Source: Nodosilinea sp. FACHB-131 (lineage in GTDB: Bacteria > Cyanobacteriota > Cyanobacteriia > Phormidesmidales > Phormidesmidaceae). From it: a DNA stretch of 64,000 bases. The first letter of the stretch is position 1. Each line of letters begins with the position of its first letter. The stretch covers positions 1 to 64,000 of the forward strand of contig NZ_JACJOF010000024.1 in assembly GCF_014695395.1 (NCBI RefSeq), given 5' to 3'. Made by a program: the position numbers and the translations under genes. Below, piece after piece: positions 26,319 to 34,649 of the stretch. The notes below the pieces were generated by a model, which saw only the letters and a list, made by a program, of their open reading frames with translations, searched no databases and was not told where the DNA came from.

Positions 26319-27592
26319 CGAGATTTGCCATTTTGTTCGGGTTTGCCTGCCGCTACAGGGGTAGCAGAACGGCTGGCACCATTGCTGGCAGCAGCTTTGA
26401 AAGCGCCATTGCCATTGGAACCGTTAGATCCGTTAGACCCATTGAACGTGGGGGTGACTGGTTGCTTGGTGGTCAAGCTTTCCTCCTTGGGGTGCCAGCT
26501 AGAGCGATTAGACAGTTGGGCATGAAGCGCCAGTGCCTGAGCCACCACCTGATCCATGTTGTAGTACTTGTAGGTGGCGAGCCGCCCGACAAAGTGAACC
26601 CCCGGCTCGGCATCGGCTAAAGCTTTGTATTGCTTATAGAGTTCGGCATTTTCGGGGCGCGGTACGGGATAGTAGGGATCGCCCTCGGCTTGGGGATATT
26701 CGTAGACAATACTGGTTTTGGGATGTTCCTGCCCGGTCAAGTATTTGAACTCGGTAACTCGGGTGTAGAGGTGTTCGTTGGGATAGTTGATGACGGCCTG
26801 GGGCTGATGCACATCCTCATTCAACGTTTCATGTTTAAAGTCGAGGGAGCGATAGGGCAGCTTGCCGTAGCAGTAATCAAAGAAGCCATCCACCGGACCG
26901 GTATAAATCATTTCCTTGTAGGGAATGACATTCTGAATTTCCCGGTAATCGGTGTTGAGCATGATTTTGATGTTGGGATGCGCCAACATTTGCTCAAACA
27001 TGCGGGTGTAGCCGTGGAGCGGCATGGCCTGATAGGTATCGGTGAAGTAGCGATCGTCCCGGTTGGTGCGGGTGGGAACGCGAGCGGTAACGGATTTATC
27101 CAGCTCGGAGGGGTCAACGCCCCACTGCTTGCGAGTGTAGTTGCGGAAGAACTTTTCGTAGAGTTCTCGCCCCACTTTGCTCACCACCACATCCTCAGAG
27201 GTGCGAATGTACTCTTTAGTCTCGGCTAGGGAGGCTAGAAATTCCTCAACCTCAAAAGCGGTCAGCTTCAGTCCGTACAGCTTGTTAATGGTGTCCAGGT
27301 TGATGGGAATTGGGACTAATTGACCATCCACACTGGCTAAAACTCGGTGTTCGTAGCGTCGCCATTCGGTAAATAGAGACAAATATTCAAATACATCACG
27401 GGAGTTGGTATGGAAGATGTGGGGGCCATATTTATGAACCAAAATCCCGTCTTCATTGTAGTGATCGTAGGCATTGCCACCAATGTGGTTGCGAGTATCT
27501 ACAATCAGAATTTTCTTATTTTCCTGAGTTGCTAAGCGCTCTGCTAAAACACTGCCAGCAAAGCCAGCACCAACAATTAAATAGTCAAACAT
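26315..27592 (-). CDS. glf: UDP-galactopyranose mutase
   Basis: This 425-residue flavoenzyme interconverts UDP-galactopyranose and UDP-galactofuranose in the cytoplasm. The FAD-binding N-terminus (YLIVGAGFAGSVLAERLA), HIGGNAYDHY, YGPHIFHT, the NYTRKQWG segment and FVGRLATYKYYNMDQV are all typical of Glf. The core is about 370 residues; the last 50 form a low-complexity tail rich in Asn, Gly, Ser and Ala that is not part of the enzyme fold. The gene lies 23 bp after the glycosyltransferase and overlaps the GH1-RmlD start by 4 bp. Confidence 0.96.
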   Translation of the reverse strand: MFDYLIVGAGFAGSVLAERLATQENKKILIVDTRNHIGGNAYDHYNEDGILVHKYGPHIFHTNSRDVFEYLSLFTEWRRYEHRVLASVDGQLVPIPINLDTINKLYGLKLTAFEVEEFLASLAETKEYIRTSEDVVVSKVGRELYEKFFRNYTRKQWGVDPSELDKSVTARVPTRTNRDDRYFTDTYQAMPLHGYTRMFEQMLAHPNIKIMLNTDYREIQNVIPYKEMIYTGPVDGFFDYCYGKLPYRSLDFKHETLNEDVHQPQAVINYPNEHLYTRVTEFKYLTGQEHPKTSIVYEYPQAEGDPYYPVPRPENAELYKQYKALADAEPGVHFVGRLATYKYYNMDQVVAQALALHAQLSNRSSWHPKEESLTTKQPVTPTFNGSNGSNGSNGNGAFKAAASNGASRSATPVAAGKPEQNGKSR

Positions 27593-27615
27593 GAGGTCAC
27601 TCCTTGCAGTGAAAG

Positions 27616-28944
27616 TTAGATCGCTAGCTGGTCAACGTTGGCTGCGATCGCCGTTGGATACTTGGTCTTGGACGGGGTGGTCTGGCGGGCGTTGGTGGCG
27701 ATCGCCTCCTCAATCCGGTCATTCATGGCCTGCCAGGTCAAATCCCAAGAGGTTTGAGCTAGCCGGGCATCAACTCGGTCGAGCCAGTCAGACGGGGTCT
27801 GGCTCTGGCTGAGAGCAGCGGCGATCGCCTCCACAAACTCCGGCACCGTATCGGCAATGTGAACCAGGCTCTCGTCGCCGTAGGGCCGCACCACATCTTT
27901 AATTGAGGTGGAGACCACAGGTTTTCCACCAGCCAGGTATTCTGGCGTTTTGGTCGGGCTGATGAAACGAGTAGACTCGTTGCGGGCAAAAAGCAGCAGA
28001 GCCACATCCCAACCGGCTAAATAGTGAGGCAACTCCTGATAGGATTTGCCTCCTAAATAATGAATGTTGGGCCGTTGGGGAAGAGATGCCGCGTCAATTT
28101 TGACAACCGGGCCAACCATGACCAAATGCCAGTCAGGCCGAGCCTGGGCGATCCCATCCAACAACTCCAGATCCAGCCGTTCATCGATCACCCCGTAAAA
28201 TCCCATACGGGGATGGGGGATCTCTGCCTGATCGTGTGGCTCGGGCAGGGGCTGTCGAGCTTGAGCAAAGTGAGCGGCATCAATGCTGCTGGGGAAGGCA
28301 TGGACACTTGAATGTTGGTGCTGCTTAGCTTCGTAAAGGCTGTGTCCACCGGTGAATACGAGGTCGGCCATCTCAAACAAACGAGCTTCCCAGGCTTGCA
28401 GTTGGGGATGGGCGCCTTTGAAAGCGGAAAGCTCGTCCATGCAGTCATACACCACAGCAGACGCGGGCAAATGATGGGTAAACGGCACTGCCATTGGCGT
28501 GTAATACCAGAGGATCGGCTGTTGAATTTGAGCTTCCGCAAACAGGGCATTCAGTAGCTGTTGTAGGGAGAGCGTAAATTCCTCGTCGCTCTGGCTTTCG
28601 GAAATATGGGGAACAACAATCCACACTCCAGAATCACGCCTGCTAATGTCGAGCCAGGAAGTCTCGTCGGGAACGGCGATCGGCTCCTCCACGATAAAGA
28701 CGCGGCGGGCCTGAGCACAACGGTTGAGCAGATGCTGGGGCCGCTGATATACAAAATCCCACCGCAGATGGGAGAAGCAAACTAAATCTGGTGTTCCAGG
28801 TACTGGGGGTGTTAACTCCGTACCTTCAGGCCACCGTAAACTAAGAGATGCGGCGCTTTGCTCTAAATAAGGTTGATCTTCTATCAGTTTCTTCTCTGAC
28901 AACCTTCTATTAAAATAGCTCTCCGAAATATAGTGGGTTGACAT
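27616..28944 (-). CDS. Family 1/4-type glycosyltransferase (GT-B fold)
   Basis: I set the start at ATG 28944, because GGGAGGTGAAG lies immediately before it; an upstream GTG at 28962 would place this ribosome site inside the gene. The 442-residue product shows DLVCFSHLRWDFVYQRPQHLL near the N-terminus, a segment common in cyanobacterial GT-B transferases. A C-terminal nucleotide-sugar site follows, with MGFYGVIDERLDL and FISPTKTPEYLAGGKPVVST. It is the first gene of an operon with glf, so it may use UDP-galactofuranose; the acceptor and donor are not shown by sequence. Confidence 0.9.
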   Translation of the reverse strand: MSTHYISESYFNRRLSEKKLIEDQPYLEQSAASLSLRWPEGTELTPPVPGTPDLVCFSHLRWDFVYQRPQHLLNRCAQARRVFIVEEPIAVPDETSWLDISRRDSGVWIVVPHISESQSDEEFTLSLQQLLNALFAEAQIQQPILWYYTPMAVPFTHHLPASAVVYDCMDELSAFKGAHPQLQAWEARLFEMADLVFTGGHSLYEAKQHQHSSVHAFPSSIDAAHFAQARQPLPEPHDQAEIPHPRMGFYGVIDERLDLELLDGIAQARPDWHLVMVGPVVKIDAASLPQRPNIHYLGGKSYQELPHYLAGWDVALLLFARNESTRFISPTKTPEYLAGGKPVVSTSIKDVVRPYGDESLVHIADTVPEFVEAIAAALSQSQTPSDWLDRVDARLAQTSWDLTWQAMNDRIEEAIATNARQTTPSKTKYPTAIAANVDQLAI

Positions 28945-29843
28945 CTTCACCTCCCAATTCACAGGTTTAACAAGCTGGTATTTTCAAAATCGAGGTTCGT
29001 TTTTGGAGCTAAGACAGGCGAAATTCAAGGTGAAATTCCATGGCTTGCACAGCTATCTATTGAAAACAACCATCATTTTTTTCAATTTTGAAAAGTATTC
29101 GCTCCTAACCGCCACTTCAGGTTTCACTAAGGATCTACAGTAGGGGCTGTCACCTTCAGAGTAGGGGGTTTGTTTCCATTAGGAACATCCCTTTCGGTAG
29201 AAGTTTGTGAAACCAAAAGTAGTGTGTCTACGCTATTTCTGGAGATAACGGCTCAACTAGGTTGACGAGAGTTGCCATCTGCGGGAATTTTTGCGATATA
29301 TCTGTGATACAGCGATGTGCTGATTTATCAACAGTTGCAGCAGTTACAGCAGTTGCTGGAGTGCGATCTGCCAAAAAATGATCCGTAGTTTTTCGCCCCC
29401 AGCGAGGAGCTAGAGTTTTCGCCCAGATGCGATCGCTTGTCAAAACGTCGAGGGATCCTTGCCTTTGATGGACTTTTGCTGTGCCCTTACCCCACCTCAT
29501 GCCGAGTGGCTATTGAATTAAGTAATTACTTCTAGAGTTAGAGGAATAAGTAGCTGGTTTTTATTACTCTATCGAGCTAGGGCTAAGGGCTGGTTGGTAA
29601 TCTTTAGCAATGATTGATAAACATTAATAGCATGTTCATTTTTTAAAAGACCTTAATCAGTTTCTTTAGATTGTTTTAATGCCAGAGAACGAAAACAAAA
29701 CACTTGCGCGTTAACTTCCGCTCTCAACCCTGAATTTTTCTGAAGATTAAGCCGGACTTAGTTAAACCAAACAGATACTTTCTGGGTATAGAACTTAAAA
29801 GCACGATTGAAAACGCCATTTCCATTTAAATGTAGGAAACACC
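28945..29843. other. Long divergent intergenic region, GT operon versus galE
   Basis: About 900 bp, more AT-rich than its surroundings, lie between two divergent transcription units. An open frame on the minus strand (29228-29500) has no ribosome site and no recognisable protein character, so I do not call it. A short repeat of CAGTTGCAGCAGTTACAG type occurs near 29330-29355. Promoters of both units and possibly a long leader or small RNA would be here. Confidence 0.5.
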
Positions 29844-30851
29844 ATGCCTGAGAAATCGATGATTTTAGTGACAGGAGGGGCGGGATACATTGGTTCCCAT
29901 GCAGCCCTGGCTTTGCAACAGGCGGGGTATGACCTGTTGGTGTTAGATAACTTGTCGAATGGGCACCAAGAGCTTGTGGAACGGGAATTGCAGGTGAAAG
30001 TGGTGGTGGGCGACATCAGCGATCGCCCCTTCCTCGACCACCTTTTTTCTACCTACCCTATTGCCGCTGTAATGCACTTTGCTGCCTACATTGCCGTCGG
30101 GGAATCGGTCACCGATCCGGGCAAGTATTACCGCAACAATGTGGCGGGAACATTAACGCTGTTAGAGGCGATGGTTGCAGCTTCGGTGAAGCAATTAGTG
30201 TTTTCGTCTACCTGTGCGCTCTATGGCACTCCTAAATTTGTGCCGATTACCGAAGAGCATCCTCAAGAACCCATGAGTCCCTATGCCACCAGTAAACAAA
30301 TGGTGGAACGGATGCTGGCAGATTTTGATGCGGCTTACGGGTTAAAGTCGGTTCGCTTTCGCTACTTCAACGCGGCGGGAGCTGATCCGGATGGACGGTT
30401 GGGCGAAGACCATGCGCCGGAAACCCACCTCATTCCGCTGGTGCTGCTGGCGGCGCTGGGCAAGCTAGAGAGCATCGCTATCTTCGGCACAGATTATCCA
30501 ACCCCTGATGGTACCTGCGTTCGCGACTATATTCATGTTGCAGATTTAGCTCAAGCTCACGTTTTAGGTTTGCAATATTTGCAGAACGGTGGCGACAGCG
30601 ATGTGTTTAATTTAGGAAACGGCAGTGGTTTCTCTGTTCGCGAAGTAATTGAAGCGGCTCGTCAGGTGACGCAGCGGGAGATTCAGGTGGTGGAGCGCCA
30701 TCGCCGCCCCGGTGATCCCCCTATTCTGGTCGGCAGCAGCGACAAGGCCCGCAGCGTTCTGAACTGGCAACCAAAATATGCTGATCTCAACGCCATTCTC
30801 ACCCATGCGTGGCAATGGCATCAGCAGCGACACGGGAGCGATCGCTCCTAG
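29844..30851 (+). CDS. galE: UDP-glucose 4-epimerase
   Basis: This 335-residue extended SDR enzyme interconverts UDP-glucose and UDP-galactose. The NAD site is LVTGGAGYIGSHAAL. The catalytic Tyr-Lys is in SPYATSKQMVE, with the Ser/Thr in FSSTCALYG. The substrate segment RYFNAAGADPDG and the C-terminal RRPGDPPILVGSS are typical of GalE. AGGA stands before ATG 29844. It links galactose salvage (galK, galT) with the galactofuranose gene glf on the other side of the spacer. Confidence 0.96.
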   Translation: MPEKSMILVTGGAGYIGSHAALALQQAGYDLLVLDNLSNGHQELVERELQVKVVVGDISDRPFLDHLFSTYPIAAVMHFAAYIAVGESVTDPGKYYRNNVAGTLTLLEAMVAASVKQLVFSSTCALYGTPKFVPITEEHPQEPMSPYATSKQMVERMLADFDAAYGLKSVRFRYFNAAGADPDGRLGEDHAPETHLIPLVLLAALGKLESIAIFGTDYPTPDGTCVRDYIHVADLAQAHVLGLQYLQNGGDSDVFNLGNGSGFSVREVIEAARQVTQREIQVVERHRRPGDPPILVGSSDKARSVLNWQPKYADLNAILTHAWQWHQQRHGSDRS

Positions 30852-30887
30852 TAATACCTACTAGCCCTAATTCTAGGTTGACGCCTC

Positions 30888-30915
30888 GTAGGGGCATTGC
30901 ATGCAATGCCCCTAC
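30888..30915. repeat. 28-bp perfect palindrome 3' of galE (dispersed repeat copy 1)
   Basis: Arms GTAGGGGCATTGCA and TGCAATGCCCCTAC form a perfect palindrome 36 bp after the galE stop. A nearly identical palindrome follows galT at 39001 and a diverged one lies at 60139. The flanks of copies 1 and 2 also agree (CTCG before; TAGGA-rich after), so this is a dispersed element, not just a local terminator. No T-tract follows. Confidence 0.85.
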
Positions 30916-30968
30916 AAATTGGAGGTGTATAGATAGGATTTATTACAAAGTTCCTAACAAGGGGGTTT

Positions 30969-31307
30969 TTACCACCGAACGGTCAGCACCACGGAGTCTG
31001 CTTCTGCTCGCCAGCAGTGGGCAATGCCGGGCAGCCAGAGGGCATAATCTCCCTGGGTGGCCAGCATCATCTCGCCATCGGGAAACTGTAGGCAAAAGCG
31101 ACCGCTAATCAGAACAGAAAGGGTCGTAGTTTCAGCGGGTTCTGTCCATTCGGAGCGGCGATCGCCCTCCTTATGAACGCCCCATTTTACCTCCACTGTC
31201 GAGCTTGAGCGGGGACTGATAGATGGGGAAATAAACGAACCGACAAACCATCCTCGCCGTTCTTCTCCATCGCTATAGGCGTTGCCCGTGGTTACGTTCC
31301 TTAGCAT
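30969..31307 (-). CDS. Small cupin-fold protein
   Basis: This 112-residue single-cupin protein contains TEPAETTTLSVLISGRFCLQF and GDYALWLPGIAHCWRAE, the two beta-barrel motifs of the fold with few metal-ligand histidines. Such proteins are often mislabelled as signal peptidase in cyanobacterial genomes; no Ser-Lys peptidase motif is present. It lies downstream of GH43 on the same strand, 52 bp after its stop. The function is unknown; small-molecule or sugar binding is possible. Confidence 0.75.
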   Translation of the reverse strand: MLRNVTTGNAYSDGEERRGWFVGSFISPSISPRSSSTVEVKWGVHKEGDRRSEWTEPAETTTLSVLISGRFCLQFPDGEMMLATQGDYALWLPGIAHCWRAEADSVVLTVRW

Positions 31308-31359
31308 CCCAATACCCTAGCTAATATTCCTGGTTGAACTGTGTGAGGGTATAGAGTGC

Positions 31360-32364
31360 TCACTGCACAATTCCACCAACAGTGTCTTGTGGTGTCCAGG
31401 TTGGCCCGTGACAGCGCGGTCCTTCTGCTGTCCAAAGCAACCGATCGATGCACATCCGTCGTGCCGTCATTGCTGGATCCCAAGCATGGTAAACCATGTA
31501 CTCAGTGGAGCTGTCAGGATGCAGGGCGATCGAGTTATGGCCCGGGCCTAAAACGTAGCCGGGATGCGATCGCAACACCCGTGGTCCCTGCTCATTCCCA
31601 CTATCTGAATATGGCCCTAAAACGTGATTGGCAACGCCATAGTCAACCCCGTAGCTCTCGGTTTCCCACCGTCCACCGCTGTAAAAACAGTAGTAGCGAT
31701 CGCCCCGTTTACGCACACAGGGGCCTTCTAGGGTATGCCAGTCGTAGGTGCCACCATACATGGGGCGATCGGCCAAAAACCGTTGCCAGTCGTGGCGGGC
31801 TCGCAGAACGACTTTGGGTGCTCCGGCGAGGGTTGTCATGGTTGAGAGGCGATCGACCATCAAGGCTGTGCCTGCCCGCACCCCCTGTTCCGTATCCAAA
31901 AAATCTTGGGCATAGAAGAGATACCACTGCCCATCGTCATCCTGAAACGGGCTGGGATCAATGGCAAACGCACAGGAATTGGGATTGATTAGCGGCTCGC
32001 CCGCATCCTGATAAGGCCCGAGGGGGTCAATGCTGGTGGCTACCCGCAGCTGATGATTTTTATCCCCATGCCCAACGGAGTAGTAAAGATAGAAGATGCC
32101 TTCGTGATAAGCCACTTCCGGTGCCCAAAAGTTATCCCCCAAAGCGGGATCAGGCCGCAGCAGAGCGTTTTCGGCAGGCTGCCACTGGATCAAATCCTCG
32201 GATGTCAGTAGTGGAAAGACTCGCCGCTTGTGCAGCTCATCTACCTCTCCAGCCGCTTCCGCTGGCCCCGTGCCGATCGCATAATAAATCCCCTGGTATT
32301 GCCACACAAACGGGTCGGCAAAATACTCTGGATAGACCGGATTGGTATAGGTTTGCGGAGCCAT
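31360..32364 (-). CDS. Glycoside hydrolase family 43
   Basis: This 334-residue five-bladed propeller enzyme of the GH43 type has the three acidic catalytic positions in place: the base in NPVYPEYFADPFV, the pKa-modulating aspartate in AIDPSPFQDDD, and the acid in TLEGPCVRKRG. GH43 enzymes release arabinofuranose, xylose or galactofuranose from polysaccharides. No signal peptide is visible, so it probably acts in the cytoplasm. Its position between galE/glf and galK/galT suggests a galacto- or arabino-furanoside substrate, which is inference. Confidence 0.9.
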   Translation of the reverse strand: MAPQTYTNPVYPEYFADPFVWQYQGIYYAIGTGPAEAAGEVDELHKRRVFPLLTSEDLIQWQPAENALLRPDPALGDNFWAPEVAYHEGIFYLYYSVGHGDKNHQLRVATSIDPLGPYQDAGEPLINPNSCAFAIDPSPFQDDDGQWYLFYAQDFLDTEQGVRAGTALMVDRLSTMTTLAGAPKVVLRARHDWQRFLADRPMYGGTYDWHTLEGPCVRKRGDRYYCFYSGGRWETESYGVDYGVANHVLGPYSDSGNEQGPRVLRSHPGYVLGPGHNSIALHPDSSTEYMVYHAWDPAMTARRMCIDRLLWTAEGPRCHGPTWTPQDTVGGIVQ

Positions 32365-32447
32365 TGTTGAACCGGGGCTAAGGTTAGCGATCGCAGGAGG
32401 CAGCGCTCAACAACCTCCTGCGATCGCCAAACTCGCGCTCCCCGCGA

Positions 32448-33254
32448 CTAATATTCGAACTTTACGTAGGTTTCCGTGGCGTTGTCGGCTAACTGTTCTA
32501 CGGTGTTGCACCGGAGCAACTGCTGCTGTTGCGGTGACAACTCATTGTAATAGCCTTGCTCCAGGGTTAAATCTACCTTATGGGTGTGAAGCCAGTGCAT
32601 GACGTACCCCATCACTATCATGGGGCGGGGTTCGGGAGTGGTGTTGGGAGTGCCGCGGTGGAGAGCTAAGGGCGATCGCACCATCACATCTCCCAGCTGC
32701 ATATGAAATTGCTCCATCTCAATTTCGCCCGCTCGAAGTTTGACTAGCCCTTCTTCGCGAGACATCACATGGGTGCCCCGGGCCATCTCAAAGGGGCCGT
32801 TGTCGGCGGTAACTTCGACCAGGGGAAAGTTGACCGCCAGGGCATACAGCGGTGTCACAATCTGGTCGGAAAATAGGGGGCGAAAGTCGCGGTGAATGTC
32901 CTGATATTCAGACCCCTGCATGGGAATATCGGCGGCCAGCTGTACCAGCTTGTATTCCTGATAAAAGACGCGATCGAGGATGCCTAGAATGGTTGAGTTA
33001 GCGAAGACTTCAGGATTGGCAAAGGGGGCAACCCAGGGCAGAGTCACATAGCCGCGCGCAGTGCCTCTAGGGGCGACGCCACCCGGCTGTTGCTGCCGCT
33101 TCTGAAATAAGGCATCGAAGGCGGCTTTCCATTCGTCAATCAGGGCGCGATCGAATAGCCCGCGAATGATGCAAATTCCATCTCGGTTTAAGTCTTCTGC
33201 AAGCTGATCTAAGTCGGTTGTGCTAAACGTTGTTCTTTGAATGCTCTGAATCAT
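32448..33254 (-). CDS. Phytanoyl-CoA dioxygenase family (PhyH-like) oxygenase
   Basis: This 268-residue Fe(II)/2-oxoglutarate dioxygenase has the iron-binding His and Asp in DIHRDFRPLF and the distal His with the 2-oxoglutarate Arg in LALHRGTPNTTPEPRPM. The family hydroxylates very diverse small molecules. It begins about 210 bp downstream of the MITE-like element and is followed by GH43 on the same strand, 83 bp on. No substrate can be inferred. Confidence 0.88.
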   Translation of the reverse strand: MIQSIQRTTFSTTDLDQLAEDLNRDGICIIRGLFDRALIDEWKAAFDALFQKRQQQPGGVAPRGTARGYVTLPWVAPFANPEVFANSTILGILDRVFYQEYKLVQLAADIPMQGSEYQDIHRDFRPLFSDQIVTPLYALAVNFPLVEVTADNGPFEMARGTHVMSREEGLVKLRAGEIEMEQFHMQLGDVMVRSPLALHRGTPNTTPEPRPMIVMGYVMHWLHTHKVDLTLEQGYYNELSPQQQQLLRCNTVEQLADNATETYVKFEY

Positions 33255-33465
33255 TGCGCAATCCGCTAAATGGGGGAGTTAGGGATAACATCGTGCTGCC
33301 AAAGATCCACAGCAGAACAAAATGTAACCCTTGTTATATTTCTATTCTCCCCATTGGTAGAGGCGAAATGCCTGTGATTTTGACGATCTTCAAAAATCTC
33401 AATTTCTACTGCGGAAAAACCCGATAGTCTACGATTTTTACGGTGGGGATTGTATAAAATGTTCC

Positions 33466-33676
33466 TACCGTAACCTCAGTTCGGGTTAGGCATAGTTAGC
33501 AATGTTTCCCGGCAGCCCTCTCCCCCAGCCCCTCTCCCACGAGGAGAGGGGAGCCGGAAGCGCTCAAAGTCCCTCTCCTTGAGGGAGAGGGATTTAAGGA
33601 GAGGACCACAACGCTAGCCAGGCAAAGGCACGCAGCGGTTGCAATGCCAGGCTTATCCCGAACTCAGGTTACCGTA
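33466..33676. mobile_element. MITE-like element with about 30-bp terminal inverted repeats
   Basis: The left end (33466-33495) and the reverse complement of the right end (33647-33676) agree at about 24 of 30 positions, including GTAACCT and AGTTCGGG. The 211-bp element encodes no protein. Inside are two hairpins: CCCCTCTCC/GGAGAGGGG (33529-33551) and CCCTCTCC/GGAGAGGG (33571-33591), a C-rich repeat type seen widely in cyanobacteria. No clear target duplication was found. Its right end reaches into the MBL gene. The remainder of the 33255-33668 spacer shows nothing else. Confidence 0.75.
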
Positions 33677-34517
33677 ACGAAAACTCTTGGGGTGAAGCCT
33701 GAACGAAGGCGTCCAACTCAACGGCATCATGGCTACAGAAAAGGCGGACGTCGTTGTGGTGATCGCACGACAACTGCCACAGCCGATCCTGATTCTGTAG
33801 CCGGGCGGTGCGATCGGCTTCCATCATCCACTGATAGGCTCGCAGCCCTGGGGTGCAGTGTCGCTGCGACGGGTTCATTTCGTCCCGATAGAAATAGGCG
33901 TCGCCAGCGTGCAGTAACCAGCCTTCAGCGGTTTGAACGGCAATTCCCGCATGGCCGTGGGTGTGCCCTACTAAGGGAATGAGCAAAATTTCTGGAGGGA
34001 GTCCGGCTAGGTCACGAACAGCCTCAAAACCAAACCAGGGTTCTCCTACCGCTCTGTAATGTTGCCAGTGCTTGACCTCATCCCACTGGTTGGGGCGATA
34101 GCGCCGACTGGCGATAAACCCCTGGCGATCGCGGGCCGTTTCTATCTCGCTTTGCATTACGTGAACGGTTGCTTCGGGAAAATCTTCTAGGCCACCAGCA
34201 TGATCAAAATCGAGGTGGGTCAAAACAATGTGACGGACATCGCTGGGGGAAAATCCGAGGTGCTGAATTTGCTCGATGGCGGTATATTTGCGGTCAAACT
34301 GGATGTTGTTGAAATGGATGAAAAACGGGCTGAGTCGGGAGTAGGGAGCCTGCACATCACGCAATCCAAAACCGGTATCAATTAGAACCAGTTCGCGATT
34401 GGTTTCGATCAGCAGACAGTGGCAAACGAGATGGGCGGTGAGGCTGCGACTGAAGCCGTCGAAGAGGGAGCCGCCGAGGGGACACATGCAGCCACAATTG
34501 AGGTGATGAACGCGCAT
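33669..34517 (-). CDS. Metallo-beta-lactamase-fold hydrolase (AHL-lactonase-like)
   Basis: The start at ATG 34517 is chosen for GGAGG 8 bp upstream, giving 282 residues; the frame is open to 34556. The metal motif reads LTHLDFDHAGGL, that is H-x-D-x-D-H where the classical motif is H-x-H-x-D-H. Further ligand candidates are in PLVGHTHGHAG and LLHAGDAYFY. The layout resembles N-acyl-homoserine lactonases and related lactone hydrolases. The last three codons (Leu, Arg, stop) lie in the terminal repeat of the MITE-like element, so the natural C-terminus may have been replaced. Confidence 0.85.
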   Translation of the reverse strand: MRVHHLNCGCMCPLGGSLFDGFSRSLTAHLVCHCLLIETNRELVLIDTGFGLRDVQAPYSRLSPFFIHFNNIQFDRKYTAIEQIQHLGFSPSDVRHIVLTHLDFDHAGGLEDFPEATVHVMQSEIETARDRQGFIASRRYRPNQWDEVKHWQHYRAVGEPWFGFEAVRDLAGLPPEILLIPLVGHTHGHAGIAVQTAEGWLLHAGDAYFYRDEMNPSQRHCTPGLRAYQWMMEADRTARLQNQDRLWQLSCDHHNDVRLFCSHDAVELDAFVQASPQEFSLR

Positions 34518-34649
34518 AAGCTTTTCCTCCAGTTGGTCACATTGAAATGAGGGCATTGGGCGATGTGGATTTTTGCGCAGGGTTTGGCTTGAGGGTCCTT
34601 CGTCCCGCAGGCTCTCGGCTGGGAGACGGTAGCCCGTCCCTCAGCCCTT

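Noticed and set aside
29228-29500. 90-residue open frame in the galE/GT spacer
   Set aside because: No ribosome site, no recognised motif, and the composition looks like non-coding DNA.
30969-31307. Signal peptidase I annotation for the small cupin protein
   Set aside because: No Ser-Lys catalytic motif or membrane anchor; the sequence shows a cupin barrel pattern.
33512-33600. CCCTCTCC-type repeats taken as a CRISPR or tandem array
   Set aside because: There are no regular repeat-spacer units; the sequence forms two hairpins within a MITE-like element.
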